From Selenomonas sputigena_A (lineage in GTDB: Bacteria > Bacillota > Negativicutes > Selenomonadales > Selenomonadaceae), in contig NZ_CP194411.1 in NCBI RefSeq assembly GCF_051603425.1, positions 930,001-994,000 on the forward strand: a DNA stretch of 64,000 nt, written 5' to 3'. The notes beneath the pieces are model-generated. The model saw only the letters and a list, made by a program, of their open reading frames with translations, ran no database searches and was not told where the DNA came from. Shown here piece after piece: positions 33,775-41,796 of this stretch. Both the position numbers and the translations under genes were made by a program. How positions within the stretch are numbered: the stretch's first letter is position 1; the number at the start of each line of letters is the position of its first letter.

Positions 33775-33873
33775 GAACACTTTTCTACTGCTTAGGGATA
33801 GACAGAGTGCGACGAATATGCTACATTCAAAGTAGGGTTTTTCCTACTTTTCTTTTTGAAAGGAGTTTTTACG

Positions 33874-34155
33874 ATGATGGCAGAAGCTGCGCCGGATACG
33901 TTTATAGACAATGCCAAAGTCATGGCAAAAGGACAGGTAACGATTCCTAAAGATGTACGGAATGTTCTGGGGCTGGATCACGGAAGCCGGGTCACTTTTA
34001 TCGTAGAAAAGGGCTCCGTTCGTATGGTAAATTCCGCTGTATATGCTATGCAAGTACTGCAAAATGAGATGCTCGGCGAGGCGCAAAGGGCAGGTCTGAC
34101 ATCGGAGGAAGCGATAAATGCCATGGTCAGGGAAATCCGCAGCGAAGGAGAATAA
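33874..34155 (+). CDS. AbrB/SpoVT-type antitoxin
   Basis: Swapped-hairpin DNA-binding protein of 93 residues, antitoxin to the following PIN protein. The AbrB fold is seen in VMAKGQVTIPKDVRNVLGL and GSRVTFIVEKGSVRMVN (residues about 18-55), with a C-terminal helical toxin-binding tail. ATG at 33874 has AGGAG 8 nt upstream; a TTG six codons upstream overlaps that site. It is 6 nt from the toxin gene. Confidence 0.85.
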   Translation: MMAEAAPDTFIDNAKVMAKGQVTIPKDVRNVLGLDHGSRVTFIVEKGSVRMVNSAVYAMQVLQNEMLGEAQRAGLTSEEAINAMVREIRSEGE

Positions 34156-34161
34156 TGCGAA

Positions 34162-34569
34162 ATGCGCGTGATGATTGATACCAATATATTGATTTCGGCA
34201 ATATTGGGAAGCAAAACGCCATTTCAAGCATACTGTAAAGCTGTATCCTATCCGAATCGTGGGATTGTGTGCACGCAGAATATTGATGAGTTAAGGCGCG
34301 TGTTCAATCGGAAATTTCCTGAGAAAATCTCTGCGATGGAGCGCTTTTTGGCAGTTGCTCTCCATGGAATTGAGATTGTTCCAATTCCCGATGAATCCGT
34401 GAAAGAGGAATGTCGGATAAGAGATACAAAGGACCGTCCGATTCTGCGAGCTGCTGCGGCAGCAAACGCAGATATTATACTGACGGGAGATAAGGACTTT
34501 TTAGAATCCGGTATAAAGCAGCCGAAAATTATGACGGCGGCAGAGTTTACAGCAAAGGAGGCGCTATGA
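34162..34569 (+). CDS. PIN-domain toxin (COG1569-type)
   Basis: Putative RNase toxin of 135 residues, with catalytic acidic residues in MIDTNILIS (residue 5), E in IDELRRVF (about 43), D in DTKDRPIL (about 93) and D in LTGDKDFLE (about 112). It is paired with the AbrB-type antitoxin. Its stop overlaps the hflX start by 4 nt, so the TA pair and hflX form one transcript, which is unusual. Confidence 0.88.
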   Translation: MRVMIDTNILISAILGSKTPFQAYCKAVSYPNRGIVCTQNIDELRRVFNRKFPEKISAMERFLAVALHGIEIVPIPDESVKEECRIRDTKDRPILRAAAAANADIILTGDKDFLESGIKQPKIMTAAEFTAKEAL

Positions 34570-36467
34570 AGGGCAAAAAACTCCAAGGGGAGACGCAGAA
34601 TCTCAAATCGCATGTCAAAGAAGAGCTCACTGCACTCTACGAGCTCACGGTTCCCGTCGGCCAGCTTTCGACGAAGGAACTCAACGAGCGTCTCGTTGCC
34701 GTCACGGAGGAGATCGGCCACGAGGTCGCGGTCTACATCGACCGTAAGGGGCGTGTGCAGGAGGTATCGGTCGGCGATTCAGGGACAGTCGATCTGCCCG
34801 AGGTCAAGGCTCGCTCAGAAAACCGTCTTTCCGGCGTGCGCTGCATCCACACGCATCCAAGCGGCGATACAGAGCTCAGCGCACCCGACATCTCCTCACT
34901 TCGCCGCCTGCGCTTCGACGCAATGGCTGCCATCGGACGGCACTCCGGCAAGATCGTCGGCTGCCTCGGCTTCTTCACGGGAGAAAAAAGCGAGGACGGC
35001 ACGCTTGAGGTGCAGCACATCGGGCCCATGCGCGCCGACCATCTGAACCGCCTCCGCCTGACGCCGCTGGTACAGGCCATCAACCGCCGCCTTGCCAAAG
35101 AACGCACACAGGCGACGGAAGACGAGGAGGAACGCGCCGTTCTTGCAGGTCTCGACACCTCGGCAGGCGCCTCCCGCTGGACGACGGAGGATTCGCTTGC
35201 AGAGCTTGCCGAACTGGCGCGCACGGCGGGTGCAAGCGTCGTCGGCAGCTTCATCCAGAAAAAGGCAAAGCCCGATACGGCGCTCTTTCTTGGACGCGGC
35301 AAGGTCGAGGAGATGGCCATGTTCATCCAGAACGAGGAGGCGACGCTCGTCATCTTCGACGATGAGCTCACGCCGTCGCAGCAGAAAAACCTCGAAATGG
35401 CGCTTGGCGTGAAGATCCTCGACCGCACGGCGCTGATCCTCGACATCTTCGCGCAGCGCGCGCGCACGGCGGCGGGCAAACTTCAAGTCGAGCTTGCCCA
35501 GCTGAAGTACCGCCTACCGCGCATCCTCGGGCAAGGGCTCGTGCTCTCGCGGCTCGGCGGCGGCATCGGCACGAGGGGACCCGGCGAAACGAAGCTTGAA
35601 GTCGACCGCAGGCGCATACGGCGGCGCATCCACGACATCGAAAGCGAGATCAAGCGCCTGCGCAGCCAGCGCAGCCTGCACCGCGAGCGCCGCCGCGCCG
35701 CGCGTGTGCCGATTGCCGCGCTCGTCGGCTATACGAACGCGGGCAAGTCGACGCTTCTGAACGCGCTGACAGGCGCGGACGTCTTTGCCGAAGACAAGCT
35801 TTTTGCGACGCTCGATCCGACGACGCGCGCACTGCCGCTTGCCGATGGCTGCGAGATCCTCCTGACCGATACGGTCGGCTTCATCCAGAAGCTGCCGCAT
35901 ACCCTCGTGCAGGCTTTCCATGCGACATTGGAGGAAGTTGCCGAAGCCGATCTCCTGCTGCACGTCGTCGATGTATCGAACGAGGCGGCGGAAGTCCAGA
36001 TCGAAGCCGTCACCGAAGTCCTCAAGGAGCTCGGCGTCGCCGAAAAGCCTATGCTCTATGTGCTGAACAAGATGGATCGCCTGGCAAGCGGCACGGGCAA
36101 TGATGCGGAAGGCTTCGAAGGAAACCGTGCAGGCGGCGAAAGCAAAAGCGATGTAGCAGAAAACGACGCGCAAAGAGCCGCCTCCCTGCCGCCCGCCGTC
36201 AGCCGCCTGCTGCGCGGGCGTGAAGGCTGCGCCGTCTCCGCCATGACGGGTGCCGGACTCCCTGCCCTCCTCGAAAAGCTCACCGCCTTCTTCCGCTCGG
36301 GCGAGGTCGAGCTCACGCTCCACATCCCGTTCGAGGAACATGCCGTCACCGCAAAACTCCACGCTGCGGGGCGCATCCTCTCCACCGAATACGACGAGCA
36401 GGGAACGCTTCTGCGCGTCCGCCTGCCGGAAGAAGAAGCCGAAAAATTCCGTTCGTACGAAAAGTGA
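34566..36467 (+). CDS. hflX: GTPase HflX with an N-terminal JAMM/RadC-like domain
   Basis: Ribosome-associated GTPase of 633 residues, longer than the usual 400-430. The C-terminal part is canonical: HflX N-domain (about 205-375, with GRGKVEEM and GGGIGTRGPGETKLE), G1 GYTNAGKST (388-396), G2/G3 DTVGFIQKLPH (about 435-445) and G4 NKMD (about 500). Residues 1-165 form an extra domain containing HTHPSGDTELSAPD (95-108). This is an exact H-x-H-x7-S-x2-D JAMM metal-binding motif, as in RadC/JAB proteins. A linker insertion occurs after NKMD (about 503-545). HflX splits or rescues stalled ribosomes; the role of the added domain is unknown. It is translationally coupled to the PIN toxin gene. Confidence 0.9.
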   Translation: MKGKKLQGETQNLKSHVKEELTALYELTVPVGQLSTKELNERLVAVTEEIGHEVAVYIDRKGRVQEVSVGDSGTVDLPEVKARSENRLSGVRCIHTHPSGDTELSAPDISSLRRLRFDAMAAIGRHSGKIVGCLGFFTGEKSEDGTLEVQHIGPMRADHLNRLRLTPLVQAINRRLAKERTQATEDEEERAVLAGLDTSAGASRWTTEDSLAELAELARTAGASVVGSFIQKKAKPDTALFLGRGKVEEMAMFIQNEEATLVIFDDELTPSQQKNLEMALGVKILDRTALILDIFAQRARTAAGKLQVELAQLKYRLPRILGQGLVLSRLGGGIGTRGPGETKLEVDRRRIRRRIHDIESEIKRLRSQRSLHRERRRAARVPIAALVGYTNAGKSTLLNALTGADVFAEDKLFATLDPTTRALPLADGCEILLTDTVGFIQKLPHTLVQAFHATLEEVAEADLLLHVVDVSNEAAEVQIEAVTEVLKELGVAEKPMLYVLNKMDRLASGTGNDAEGFEGNRAGGESKSDVAENDAQRAASLPPAVSRLLRGREGCAVSAMTGAGLPALLEKLTAFFRSGEVELTLHIPFEEHAVTAKLHAAGRILSTEYDEQGTLLRVRLPEEEAEKFRSYEK

Positions 36468-36475
36468 AACTGCAC

Positions 36476-36516
36476 AAAAAAGCCGGAGCTTTGCCAACCA
36501 AAGCTCCGGCTTTTTT
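36476..36516. terminator. Terminator of the hflX operon
   Basis: 18-bp perfect stem AAAAAAGCCGGAGCTTTG / CAAAGCTCCGGCTTTTTT, 5-nt loop; works in both directions. Confidence 0.9.
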
Positions 36517-36522
36517 GTGCAG

Positions 36523-36666
36523 CTACAGCGGCGGAAGCTCGCTGTCCACGCGGCGCAGGAAGTAGTCGCCGGGGCGGCTGTAGGTAATGCCGACGCCCCA
36601 TCCCTTGAGGGTTTCGCCGCCGTAGTTCTCGCTGTAGAGGACGAAGTTCTGGCGCTTGCCGTCCTT
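36523..36666 (-). pseudogene. TpsB (ShlB/FhaC-type) C-terminal fragment, copy 1
   Basis: 48 open codons on the minus strand, including GWGVGITYSRPGDYFLR, the penultimate strands of a two-partner-secretion outer-membrane transporter barrel. After YFLR the sequence departs from the other copies and ends in DSELPPL-stop. There is no start codon or upstream barrel, so it is a remnant. From about 36553 it is part of the 1.34-kb tandem duplication. Confidence 0.65.
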
Positions 36667-36752
36667 TTAATACGTCGCTGCATGATAAGCAAGCAAATTG
36701 CAGAAAGTGACCGATACTTGCTGAAAAGTGATAAAGGAAACGCTGATAAAAT

Positions 36753-36786
36753 AAGACCGCCGCATATCGAACGATGCGGCGGTCTT
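36753..36786 (-). terminator. Terminator of Rpn copy 1
   Basis: AAGACCGCCGCAT / ATGCGGCGGTCTT, 8-nt loop. The same hairpin recurs at 38095 and 51993, always downstream of an Rpn gene or remnant. Confidence 0.75.
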
Positions 36787-36834
36787 ATTGTCAAAAAATC
36801 TTATCGCGAAGAAGACTCTCTTCGCACAGCCATA

Positions 36835-37044
36835 CTATTCGGCAGGCGCATCTTGCAGCGCCAGAATCTCCGCACGCGTCAAGCCGCTCGCCTTCTCGAT
36901 CACCTCAAGGGGAACATTCAGCGCGAACAAAGAACGCACCATATCAAGCATCCTGCGCTGTCCCTCAGCACGTCCCTCAGCACGTCCTTCCATACGTCCC
37001 TCTTCCAGTTTCCTCTCACCAAATTTTTCCATCAGTTCACACAT
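36835..37044 (-). CDS. Internal rpnS-like small protein, copy 1
   Basis: Inside the Rpn gene and in the same frame, AAGGAG is followed after 8 nt by ATG at 37044, opening a 69-residue C-terminal product (MCELMEKFGERKLEEGR...). E. coli rpn genes produce small C-terminal RpnS proteins from internal starts that block the nuclease; this site has the same layout. Translation from it is inferred from the strong ribosome-binding site. Confidence 0.5.
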   Translation of the reverse strand: MCELMEKFGERKLEEGRMEGRAEGRAEGQRRMLDMVRSLFALNVPLEVIEKASGLTRAEILALQDAPAE

Positions 37045-37674
37045 AGTATTCACTCCTTCTGCTTCTGCCTTAAAATAATCGACACGTTCAGCAAGTTCTT
37101 TGTAATTCATCTGCTTCGGATTCTCACAAAAGAAATCCTGCATGAGCTTCCCAAGCGGCGTGTCGTCACGGTTTGCGCCGTTGACGTAGAGGATATGCGC
37201 CCCATCATCAAACGGGCGCTGAAGCTCCTCTACGATCCGCTCCACATGATACAGCGAGAAACCTGCTCCATAGATGTCGTTCTCCGTGATGAAGATCACC
37301 CATGTTTCCGGAAGTGACGAGAAATCCTCTCCTTTTGCCAGTTCCCGCGAATCCATCATGCTGCTGTTGTAGCGTGCCCTGCGCGGAATCGCACCTTCAT
37401 TGGCACGCTGAATTTCACAGTCGTAGAGTTTCCCCTCACTGTCTTCTGCCAACACATCAAAGCGCACGCCGCGACCATAGAGATTGTCCGCACTCTGCTG
37501 CGTGACAACATGCTTGACGATGAGATCATCCCGACCGAAAAAGATACGCAATAAGAGCTGCATTCCTTCGATATAATTGTCAAAACATACGTTGAAAAAC
37601 GCATCATCGATCAAGCGGAATTTCTGTATCAATGCACAATATTCTGCAGGAATATCTTTCTTGATTATTCTCAC
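36835..37674 (-). CDS. Rpn family recombination-promoting nuclease, copy 1
   Basis: PD-(D/E)xK nuclease of the RpnA-E/'transposase_31' family, 279 residues. The catalytic core is RFDVLAEDSEGKLYDCEIQ (D and E-x-Q, about 70-90). The C-terminal tail contains EGRAEGRAEGQ tandem repeats. GTG at 37674 is chosen because the promoter at 37709-37737 places the transcript start below upstream in-frame ATGs and a GGGGAGGGG site precedes it. A second, nearly identical copy lies at 38166. E. coli Rpn proteins degrade DNA, raise RecA-independent recombination and act in phage defence. Confidence 0.85.
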   Translation of the reverse strand: MRIIKKDIPAEYCALIQKFRLIDDAFFNVCFDNYIEGMQLLLRIFFGRDDLIVKHVVTQQSADNLYGRGVRFDVLAEDSEGKLYDCEIQRANEGAIPRRARYNSSMMDSRELAKGEDFSSLPETWVIFITENDIYGAGFSLYHVERIVEELQRPFDDGAHILYVNGANRDDTPLGKLMQDFFCENPKQMNYKELAERVDYFKAEAEGVNTMCELMEKFGERKLEEGRMEGRAEGRAEGQRRMLDMVRSLFALNVPLEVIEKASGLTRAEILALQDAPAE

Positions 37675-37708
37675 AGGTTCGCTCCCCTCCCCATACGCTT
37701 CTACTATC

Positions 37709-37737
37709 ATAGTATGCATTGCAGTGAATATTGTCAA
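37709..37737 (-). promoter_or_regulatory. Promoter of Rpn copy 1
   Basis: Minus strand: TTGACA (37737-37732), 17-nt spacer, TACTAT (37714-37709). Confidence 0.65.
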
Positions 37738-37746
37738 GACTGAAAA

Positions 37747-37788
37747 GGGGCTGTTGCATGAGTCAAATTCGACTTATGCAACAGTCCC
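37747..37788 (-). terminator. Inverted repeat/terminator after TpsB fragment 2
   Basis: GGGGCTGTTGCAT and ATGCAACAG-t-CCC arms; on the minus strand a TTTT follows. A second copy is at 39102-39143. Confidence 0.6.
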
Positions 37789-37797
37789 TCTTTCCTC

Positions 37798-38008
37798 TTA
37801 CCAAACCTTCCCGAACATAAACCAGCAGGCGGTTCTTCGCCCTGGCGTCATCGCTCGCGTCCCGGGAGAGGCCGATGCGCCGCGCCCAGTCGAGGCGCAG
37901 GAAGTAGTCGCCGGGGCGGCTGTAGGTAATGCCGACGCCCCATCCCTTGAGGGTTTCGCTGCCGTAGTTCTCTCTGTAGAGGACGAAGCTCTGGCGCTTG
38001 CCGTCCTT
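37798..38008 (-). pseudogene. TpsB C-terminal fragment, copy 2 (frameshifted)
   Basis: Minus-strand remnant reading GWGVGITYSRPGDYFLR, then LDWARRIGLSRDASDDARAKNR. The natural barrel end WFMFGKVW-stop is in another frame, so a one-base shift separates them at about 37815-37825. It has no 5' part. It belongs to the second unit of the tandem duplication. Confidence 0.65.
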
Positions 38009-38094
38009 TTAATACGTCGCTGCATGATAAGCAAGCAAATAGCAGAAAGTGACCGATACTTGCTGAAAAGTGATAAAGGAAACGCTGATAAAAT

Positions 38095-38128
38095 AAGACC
38101 GCCGCATATCGAACGATGCGGCGGTCTT
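38095..38128 (-). terminator. Terminator of Rpn copy 2
   Basis: Same hairpin as at 36753. Confidence 0.75.
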
Positions 38129-38165
38129 AGTGTCAAAAAATCTTATCGCGAAGAAGACTGCCATA

Positions 38166-38399
38166 CTATTCGGCAGGCGCATCTTGCAGCGCCAGAATCT
38201 CCGCACGCGTCAAGCCGCTCGCCTTCTCGATCACCTCAAGGGGAACATTCAGCGCGAACAAAGAACGCACCATATCAAGCATCCTGCGCTGTCCCTCAGC
38301 ACGTCCCTCAGCACGTCCCTCAGCACGTCCCTCAAGGCGTCCTTCCATACGTCCCTCTTCCAGTTTCCTCTCACCAAATTTTTCCATCAGTTCACACAT
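38166..38399 (-). CDS. Internal rpnS-like small protein, copy 2
   Basis: ATG at 38399 with AAGGAG 8 nt upstream, same frame as the nuclease, giving a 77-residue C-terminal product that includes the variable EGR repeats. Confidence 0.5.
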   Translation of the reverse strand: MCELMEKFGERKLEEGRMEGRLEGRAEGRAEGRAEGQRRMLDMVRSLFALNVPLEVIEKASGLTRAEILALQDAPAE

Positions 38400-39029
38400 A
38401 GTATTCACTCCTTCTGCTTCTGCCTTAAAATAATCGACACGTTCAGCAAGTTCTTTGTAATTCATCTTCTTCGGATTCTCACAAAAAAAATCCTGCATAA
38501 GCTTCCCAAGCGGCGTGTCGTCACGGTTTGCGCCGTTGACGTAGAGGATATGCGCCCCATCATCAAAAGGGCGCTGAAGCTCCTCTACGATCCGCTCCAC
38601 ATGATACAGCGGGAAACCTGCTCCATAGATGTCGTTCTCCGTGATGAAGATCACCCATGTTTCCGGAAGTGACGAGAAATCCTCTCCTTTTGCCAGTTCC
38701 CGCGAATCCATCATGCTGCTGTTGTAGCGTGCCCTGCGCGGAATCGCACCTTCATTGGCACGCTGAATTTCACAGTCGTAGAGTTTCCCCTCACTGTCTT
38801 CTGCCAACACATCAAAGCGCACGCCGCGACCATAGAGATTGTCCGCACTCTGCTGCGTGACAACATGCTTGACGATGAGATCATCCCGACCGAAAAAGAT
38901 ACGCAATAAGAGCTGCATTCCTTCGATATAATTGTCAAAACATACGTTGAAAAACGCATCATCGATCAAGCGGAATTTCTGTATCAATGCACAATATTCT
39001 GCAGGAATATCTTTCTTGATTATTCTCAC
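38166..39029 (-). CDS. Rpn family recombination-promoting nuclease, copy 2
   Basis: Near-identical to the gene at 36835 (offset 1331 bp at the 3' end), 287 residues. The one clear difference is in the C-terminal repeat: the EGR-type tract has two more 4-residue units (EGRLEGRAEGRAEGRAEGQ), from extra 12-bp repeats. The other changes seen are single residues (for example S to P in GAGF-LYHVE and Q to K in NPK-MNY). Catalytic residues are intact. It has its own promoter (TTGACA 39092-39087, TACTAT 39069-39064). Confidence 0.85.
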   Translation of the reverse strand: MRIIKKDIPAEYCALIQKFRLIDDAFFNVCFDNYIEGMQLLLRIFFGRDDLIVKHVVTQQSADNLYGRGVRFDVLAEDSEGKLYDCEIQRANEGAIPRRARYNSSMMDSRELAKGEDFSSLPETWVIFITENDIYGAGFPLYHVERIVEELQRPFDDGAHILYVNGANRDDTPLGKLMQDFFCENPKKMNYKELAERVDYFKAEAEGVNTMCELMEKFGERKLEEGRMEGRLEGRAEGRAEGRAEGQRRMLDMVRSLFALNVPLEVIEKASGLTRAEILALQDAPAE

Positions 39030-39063
39030 AGGTTCGCTCCCCTCCCCATACGCTTCTACTATC

Positions 39064-39092
39064 ATAGTATGCATTGCAGTGAATATTGTCAA
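39064..39092 (-). promoter_or_regulatory. Promoter of Rpn copy 2
   Basis: Minus strand: TTGACA, 17-nt spacer, TACTAT, identical to copy 1. Confidence 0.65.
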
Positions 39093-39101
39093 GACTGAAA
39101 A

Positions 39102-39143
39102 GGGGCTGTTGCATGAGTCAAATTCGACTTATGCAACAGCCCC
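39102..39143 (-). terminator. Inverted repeat/terminator after TpsB fragment 3
   Basis: GGGGCTGTTGCAT / ATGCAACAGCCCC, fully matched version of the repeat at 37747. Confidence 0.6.
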
Positions 39144-39152
39144 TCTTTTCTC

Positions 39153-39258
39153 TTACCAAACCTTCCCGAGCATAAACCAGCAGGCGGTTCTTCGCCCTGG
39201 CGTCATCGCTCGCATCCCGGGAGAGGCCGATGCGGCGCGCCCAGTCGAGGCGGCCATG
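39153..39258 (-). pseudogene. TpsB C-terminal fragment, copy 3
   Basis: Begins in frame right after the stop of the autotransporter at 39259: HGRLDWARRIGLSRDASDDARAKNR, then the same one-base frame break before WFMLGKVW-stop as copy 2. The shared frameshift shows that the copies derive from an already broken gene. Confidence 0.6.
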
Positions 39259-41379
39259 TTAGAATGCCCAGCTGACGTGCGCGCCGCCGGTAATGCCCTT
39301 GCGCTTTCCCTGCCAGCCGGTCAGGTTCACCCCGTAGCTGACGCTGCCCTCCTTCGGCGCAAAGCGATAGCCGATCTCAAGCATCCCGCTGCTGCCTTTG
39401 AGGCTGGGGCTCGGCGTTGCATAGCCCTGATACGTCGCCGTCGCGTCGCCGTCAAACTCGTATTCCCAGGCAAGTCCCGCATAGAACTCGCTTTCCGGCG
39501 CCGGCTTTTTCGTATAGCGCACGCCGAGACGAACGCGGCTCGATGTCACGGAGCCGAAATCATACGTCTCGCCTGTGGCGAGGGTGGCACTCGTGCCGTC
39601 CTGCCTGGACCAGAAGTACTTTGCATAGCCCTCGAGCGCGGCATCGCCGCCGAGGGCAAATTTCCTGCCAAGGCCGATATGACCCGCGAGGTAGCTGTTC
39701 GATGCGTCATAGCTCGTGGAGGTGCCGGAGATGTTGCCGCTGTAATCGCTCTTGATGCGGCCTGCGTGCAGGCTCGCCTCGACATAGCTCTGATCTGCGC
39801 CTGCCCACTTGACCATAAAGCCGCCGCCGATATAGCTCGTCGAACCGTCGCCATGCGTACCGTCGTCGAGATAGGAATCGTACGAGCCGCGCCCGTATTC
39901 GACGAAGGGGCCGTAGGTCAGCTTGCCCGCGTCCATCGCGTCTCGCTTCGCAAAGCCGACGGCCAGGTTCCAGCCCTTCGCGTCCACATAGGAGCCTGTC
40001 TCTATGCGCTCGCCGGAAGCGCCCTGCGCCGCCCAGAGCTCGTAGCTGCCGCTCTCGATCGCCGCATTCGACTCGTCTGCCGTCGCAGCGTCCGGCAGAG
40101 CCGCCGCAGTCTCGGCAGCATCCACGCCCATCCCCGACAGGAGATCCGCACCGCCGTTCAGCAGGGCGCTTGCCGCCGCTCGCGTCTCGACGAGGGACTT
40201 CGTCTGCTCGTTCATCATCGGAGCATCCGTGACGATCGCGATGAGCTCATCCGCATTTCGCTTCTGCAGGTCGAACTTGTACCGCAGGCTCACGCCCTGC
40301 ATGCCCGACACGTCGTTGGTAAGCACCGCATCCGTTGTCAGCGTGCCGTTGCTGGTCTTCAGCAGGCTGACGACATCGCCCTTCTGCAGCGCGCTCCGCT
40401 GTCCGGCAACCCCCACGCCGATATGAACCCCGCGGATGTCCTGACTTTGGTTAACGGTGAGCATCGTATTGCCGCTGTTTCCCGTCGTCCCTTCCGGCAG
40501 ATAGAAGTGCAGGTTCTGCACTTGCTCGACTCTTCCCACCTGCGTACCGAAATCATGGATGGCGAGCGTGTTGCCCGTGCTATTCCACACGTTGCCGCCC
40601 ATGACACTGTCGCGCACCTTGGTGCCGCGGAGATGGATTGTGTTGTTGTTCGTCGTACCCCATTGGGAGGATCCGCCATAGACATCACCACTGACTTCGA
40701 CGGCTCCTATGTCGACGGTGTTCCCGTCAGCGTTTCCTGAAACCATTGCATTATTTGGCCCCTCTGCATAGCCGCCATAGACAGACACCACGTCGCCTCC
40801 GGTGATGATCACCGTGTTCCCGTTGGCGTTTCCTGTGCCTTTTGTACAGCCGCCATAGACACCATCCTGCACTGTGCCGCTTGTGAGGGTCACCCTGTTC
40901 CCGTTGGCGTTTCCTGTACCTTTTGCATAGCCGCCGTAGACACCCTGCGCCGAGCCGCCGTTGATGGTCACCGTATTGCCACGGGCATCTCCGCCAAGGG
41001 CCGCGCGTCCGCCGTAGGCATAGCCGCCGACGAACCCATAGGGGGAAATCCCGCCCCCGTTTTGGATGATGAGATGATTCCCTGTCACACCGCCGCTGCC
41101 TTTATTGTAGCCGCCGTACGCAACCCCCGCATGGGTCACGCCGTCCACGGTCAGCGTATTTCCCGTGAGGGGAGCGGCGGCGTTCGTGAATCCGGCGGCA
41201 ACACCGGGGCCACGCCCTTCATCCGGCACGGAGTGAGCCGCATCCGGCGTCGGGTTCCCCGCGTCTATGGTATAGGCATCTGCCGCCTCCGTACAGGCGG
41301 TGCCGCCCCAGAGACTCCCCCCGAGGGTCAGTGCCACCGCGAGTGCTAAATACCGTTTTTTTTGCTGTTTTGTAAACAT
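39259..41379 (-). CDS. Autotransporter, copy 2 of a duplicated pair
   Basis: Type V secreted surface protein of 706 residues. Signal peptide (residues 1-33), then a passenger of Gly/Asn-rich beta-helix repeats (VYGGYAKGTGNANGNRVTL-type units, about 80-240) and a linker region (about 280-430). A C-terminal autotransporter beta-barrel (about 440-706) ends in the expected aromatic residue (HVSWAF). The barrel is nearly identical to that of the protein at 41797, while the passenger repeats differ in sequence and length. It lies 24 nt after the barrel fragment at 41404. Confidence 0.88.
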   Translation of the reverse strand: MFTKQQKKRYLALAVALTLGGSLWGGTACTEAADAYTIDAGNPTPDAAHSVPDEGRGPGVAAGFTNAAAPLTGNTLTVDGVTHAGVAYGGYNKGSGGVTGNHLIIQNGGGISPYGFVGGYAYGGRAALGGDARGNTVTINGGSAQGVYGGYAKGTGNANGNRVTLTSGTVQDGVYGGCTKGTGNANGNTVIITGGDVVSVYGGYAEGPNNAMVSGNADGNTVDIGAVEVSGDVYGGSSQWGTTNNNTIHLRGTKVRDSVMGGNVWNSTGNTLAIHDFGTQVGRVEQVQNLHFYLPEGTTGNSGNTMLTVNQSQDIRGVHIGVGVAGQRSALQKGDVVSLLKTSNGTLTTDAVLTNDVSGMQGVSLRYKFDLQKRNADELIAIVTDAPMMNEQTKSLVETRAAASALLNGGADLLSGMGVDAAETAAALPDAATADESNAAIESGSYELWAAQGASGERIETGSYVDAKGWNLAVGFAKRDAMDAGKLTYGPFVEYGRGSYDSYLDDGTHGDGSTSYIGGGFMVKWAGADQSYVEASLHAGRIKSDYSGNISGTSTSYDASNSYLAGHIGLGRKFALGGDAALEGYAKYFWSRQDGTSATLATGETYDFGSVTSSRVRLGVRYTKKPAPESEFYAGLAWEYEFDGDATATYQGYATPSPSLKGSSGMLEIGYRFAPKEGSVSYGVNLTGWQGKRKGITGGAHVSWAF

Positions 41380-41403
41380 CTTGTCCGCCTCCGATGAATT
41401 TTC

Positions 41404-41796
41404 TTAGAACTCGACGCGCACGCCGAGATTCGCCTTCCATTTCTCACGAATGGCATCCGCGCCCACCGTGCTGGTGAGCTCGCCGTAGAGGTCCGCTCTG
41501 CCGACGCGCCGCGCAAAGCCTACGCCGTACTCGAAATAGCTGTCCCGCGCCGAATAGCTGCGGTCGATGGAGGTCGCGCCATACGCCGCACGCATGTGGA
41601 GGTCGGCCTTGAACTCATGCAGGATGCCGAGCTTCAGATAGACCGTGCCTTGCTCATCCTCATAGCCGATCTGCGCACCGATGCGCCCGATGAGGGAGGT
41701 GACGGCATCGTTTGCGATGTGAGCCCCCGGCAAAGAACCTGCACGCATCGTGTAGTCTGCCGCGCCGATGCGGCGCGCCCAGTCGAGGCGGCCATG
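41404..41796 (-). pseudogene. Chimeric autotransporter barrel fragment
   Basis: 131 open codons starting in frame right after the stop of the autotransporter at 41797. HGRLDWARRIG is of TpsB origin; AADYTMRAGSLPGAH... is the last third of a barrel matching the end of the protein at 43939, down to LGVRVEF. The junction falls in a short shared CGCATCGGC-type sequence. It has no signal peptide or passenger and is probably non-functional. Confidence 0.65.

Noticed and set aside
34176..34183. TGATACCA in the PIN toxin gene as part of the ori-region motif
   Set aside because: It encodes the conserved D-T-N of the PIN active site, so this isolated copy is explained by protein constraint.
36500..39260. 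Insertion sequence with terminal inverted repeats around the Rpn genes
   Set aside because: The recurring inverted repeats are transcription terminators after each gene. No flanking target duplications or IS-type transposase are seen; tandem duplication explains the copies.
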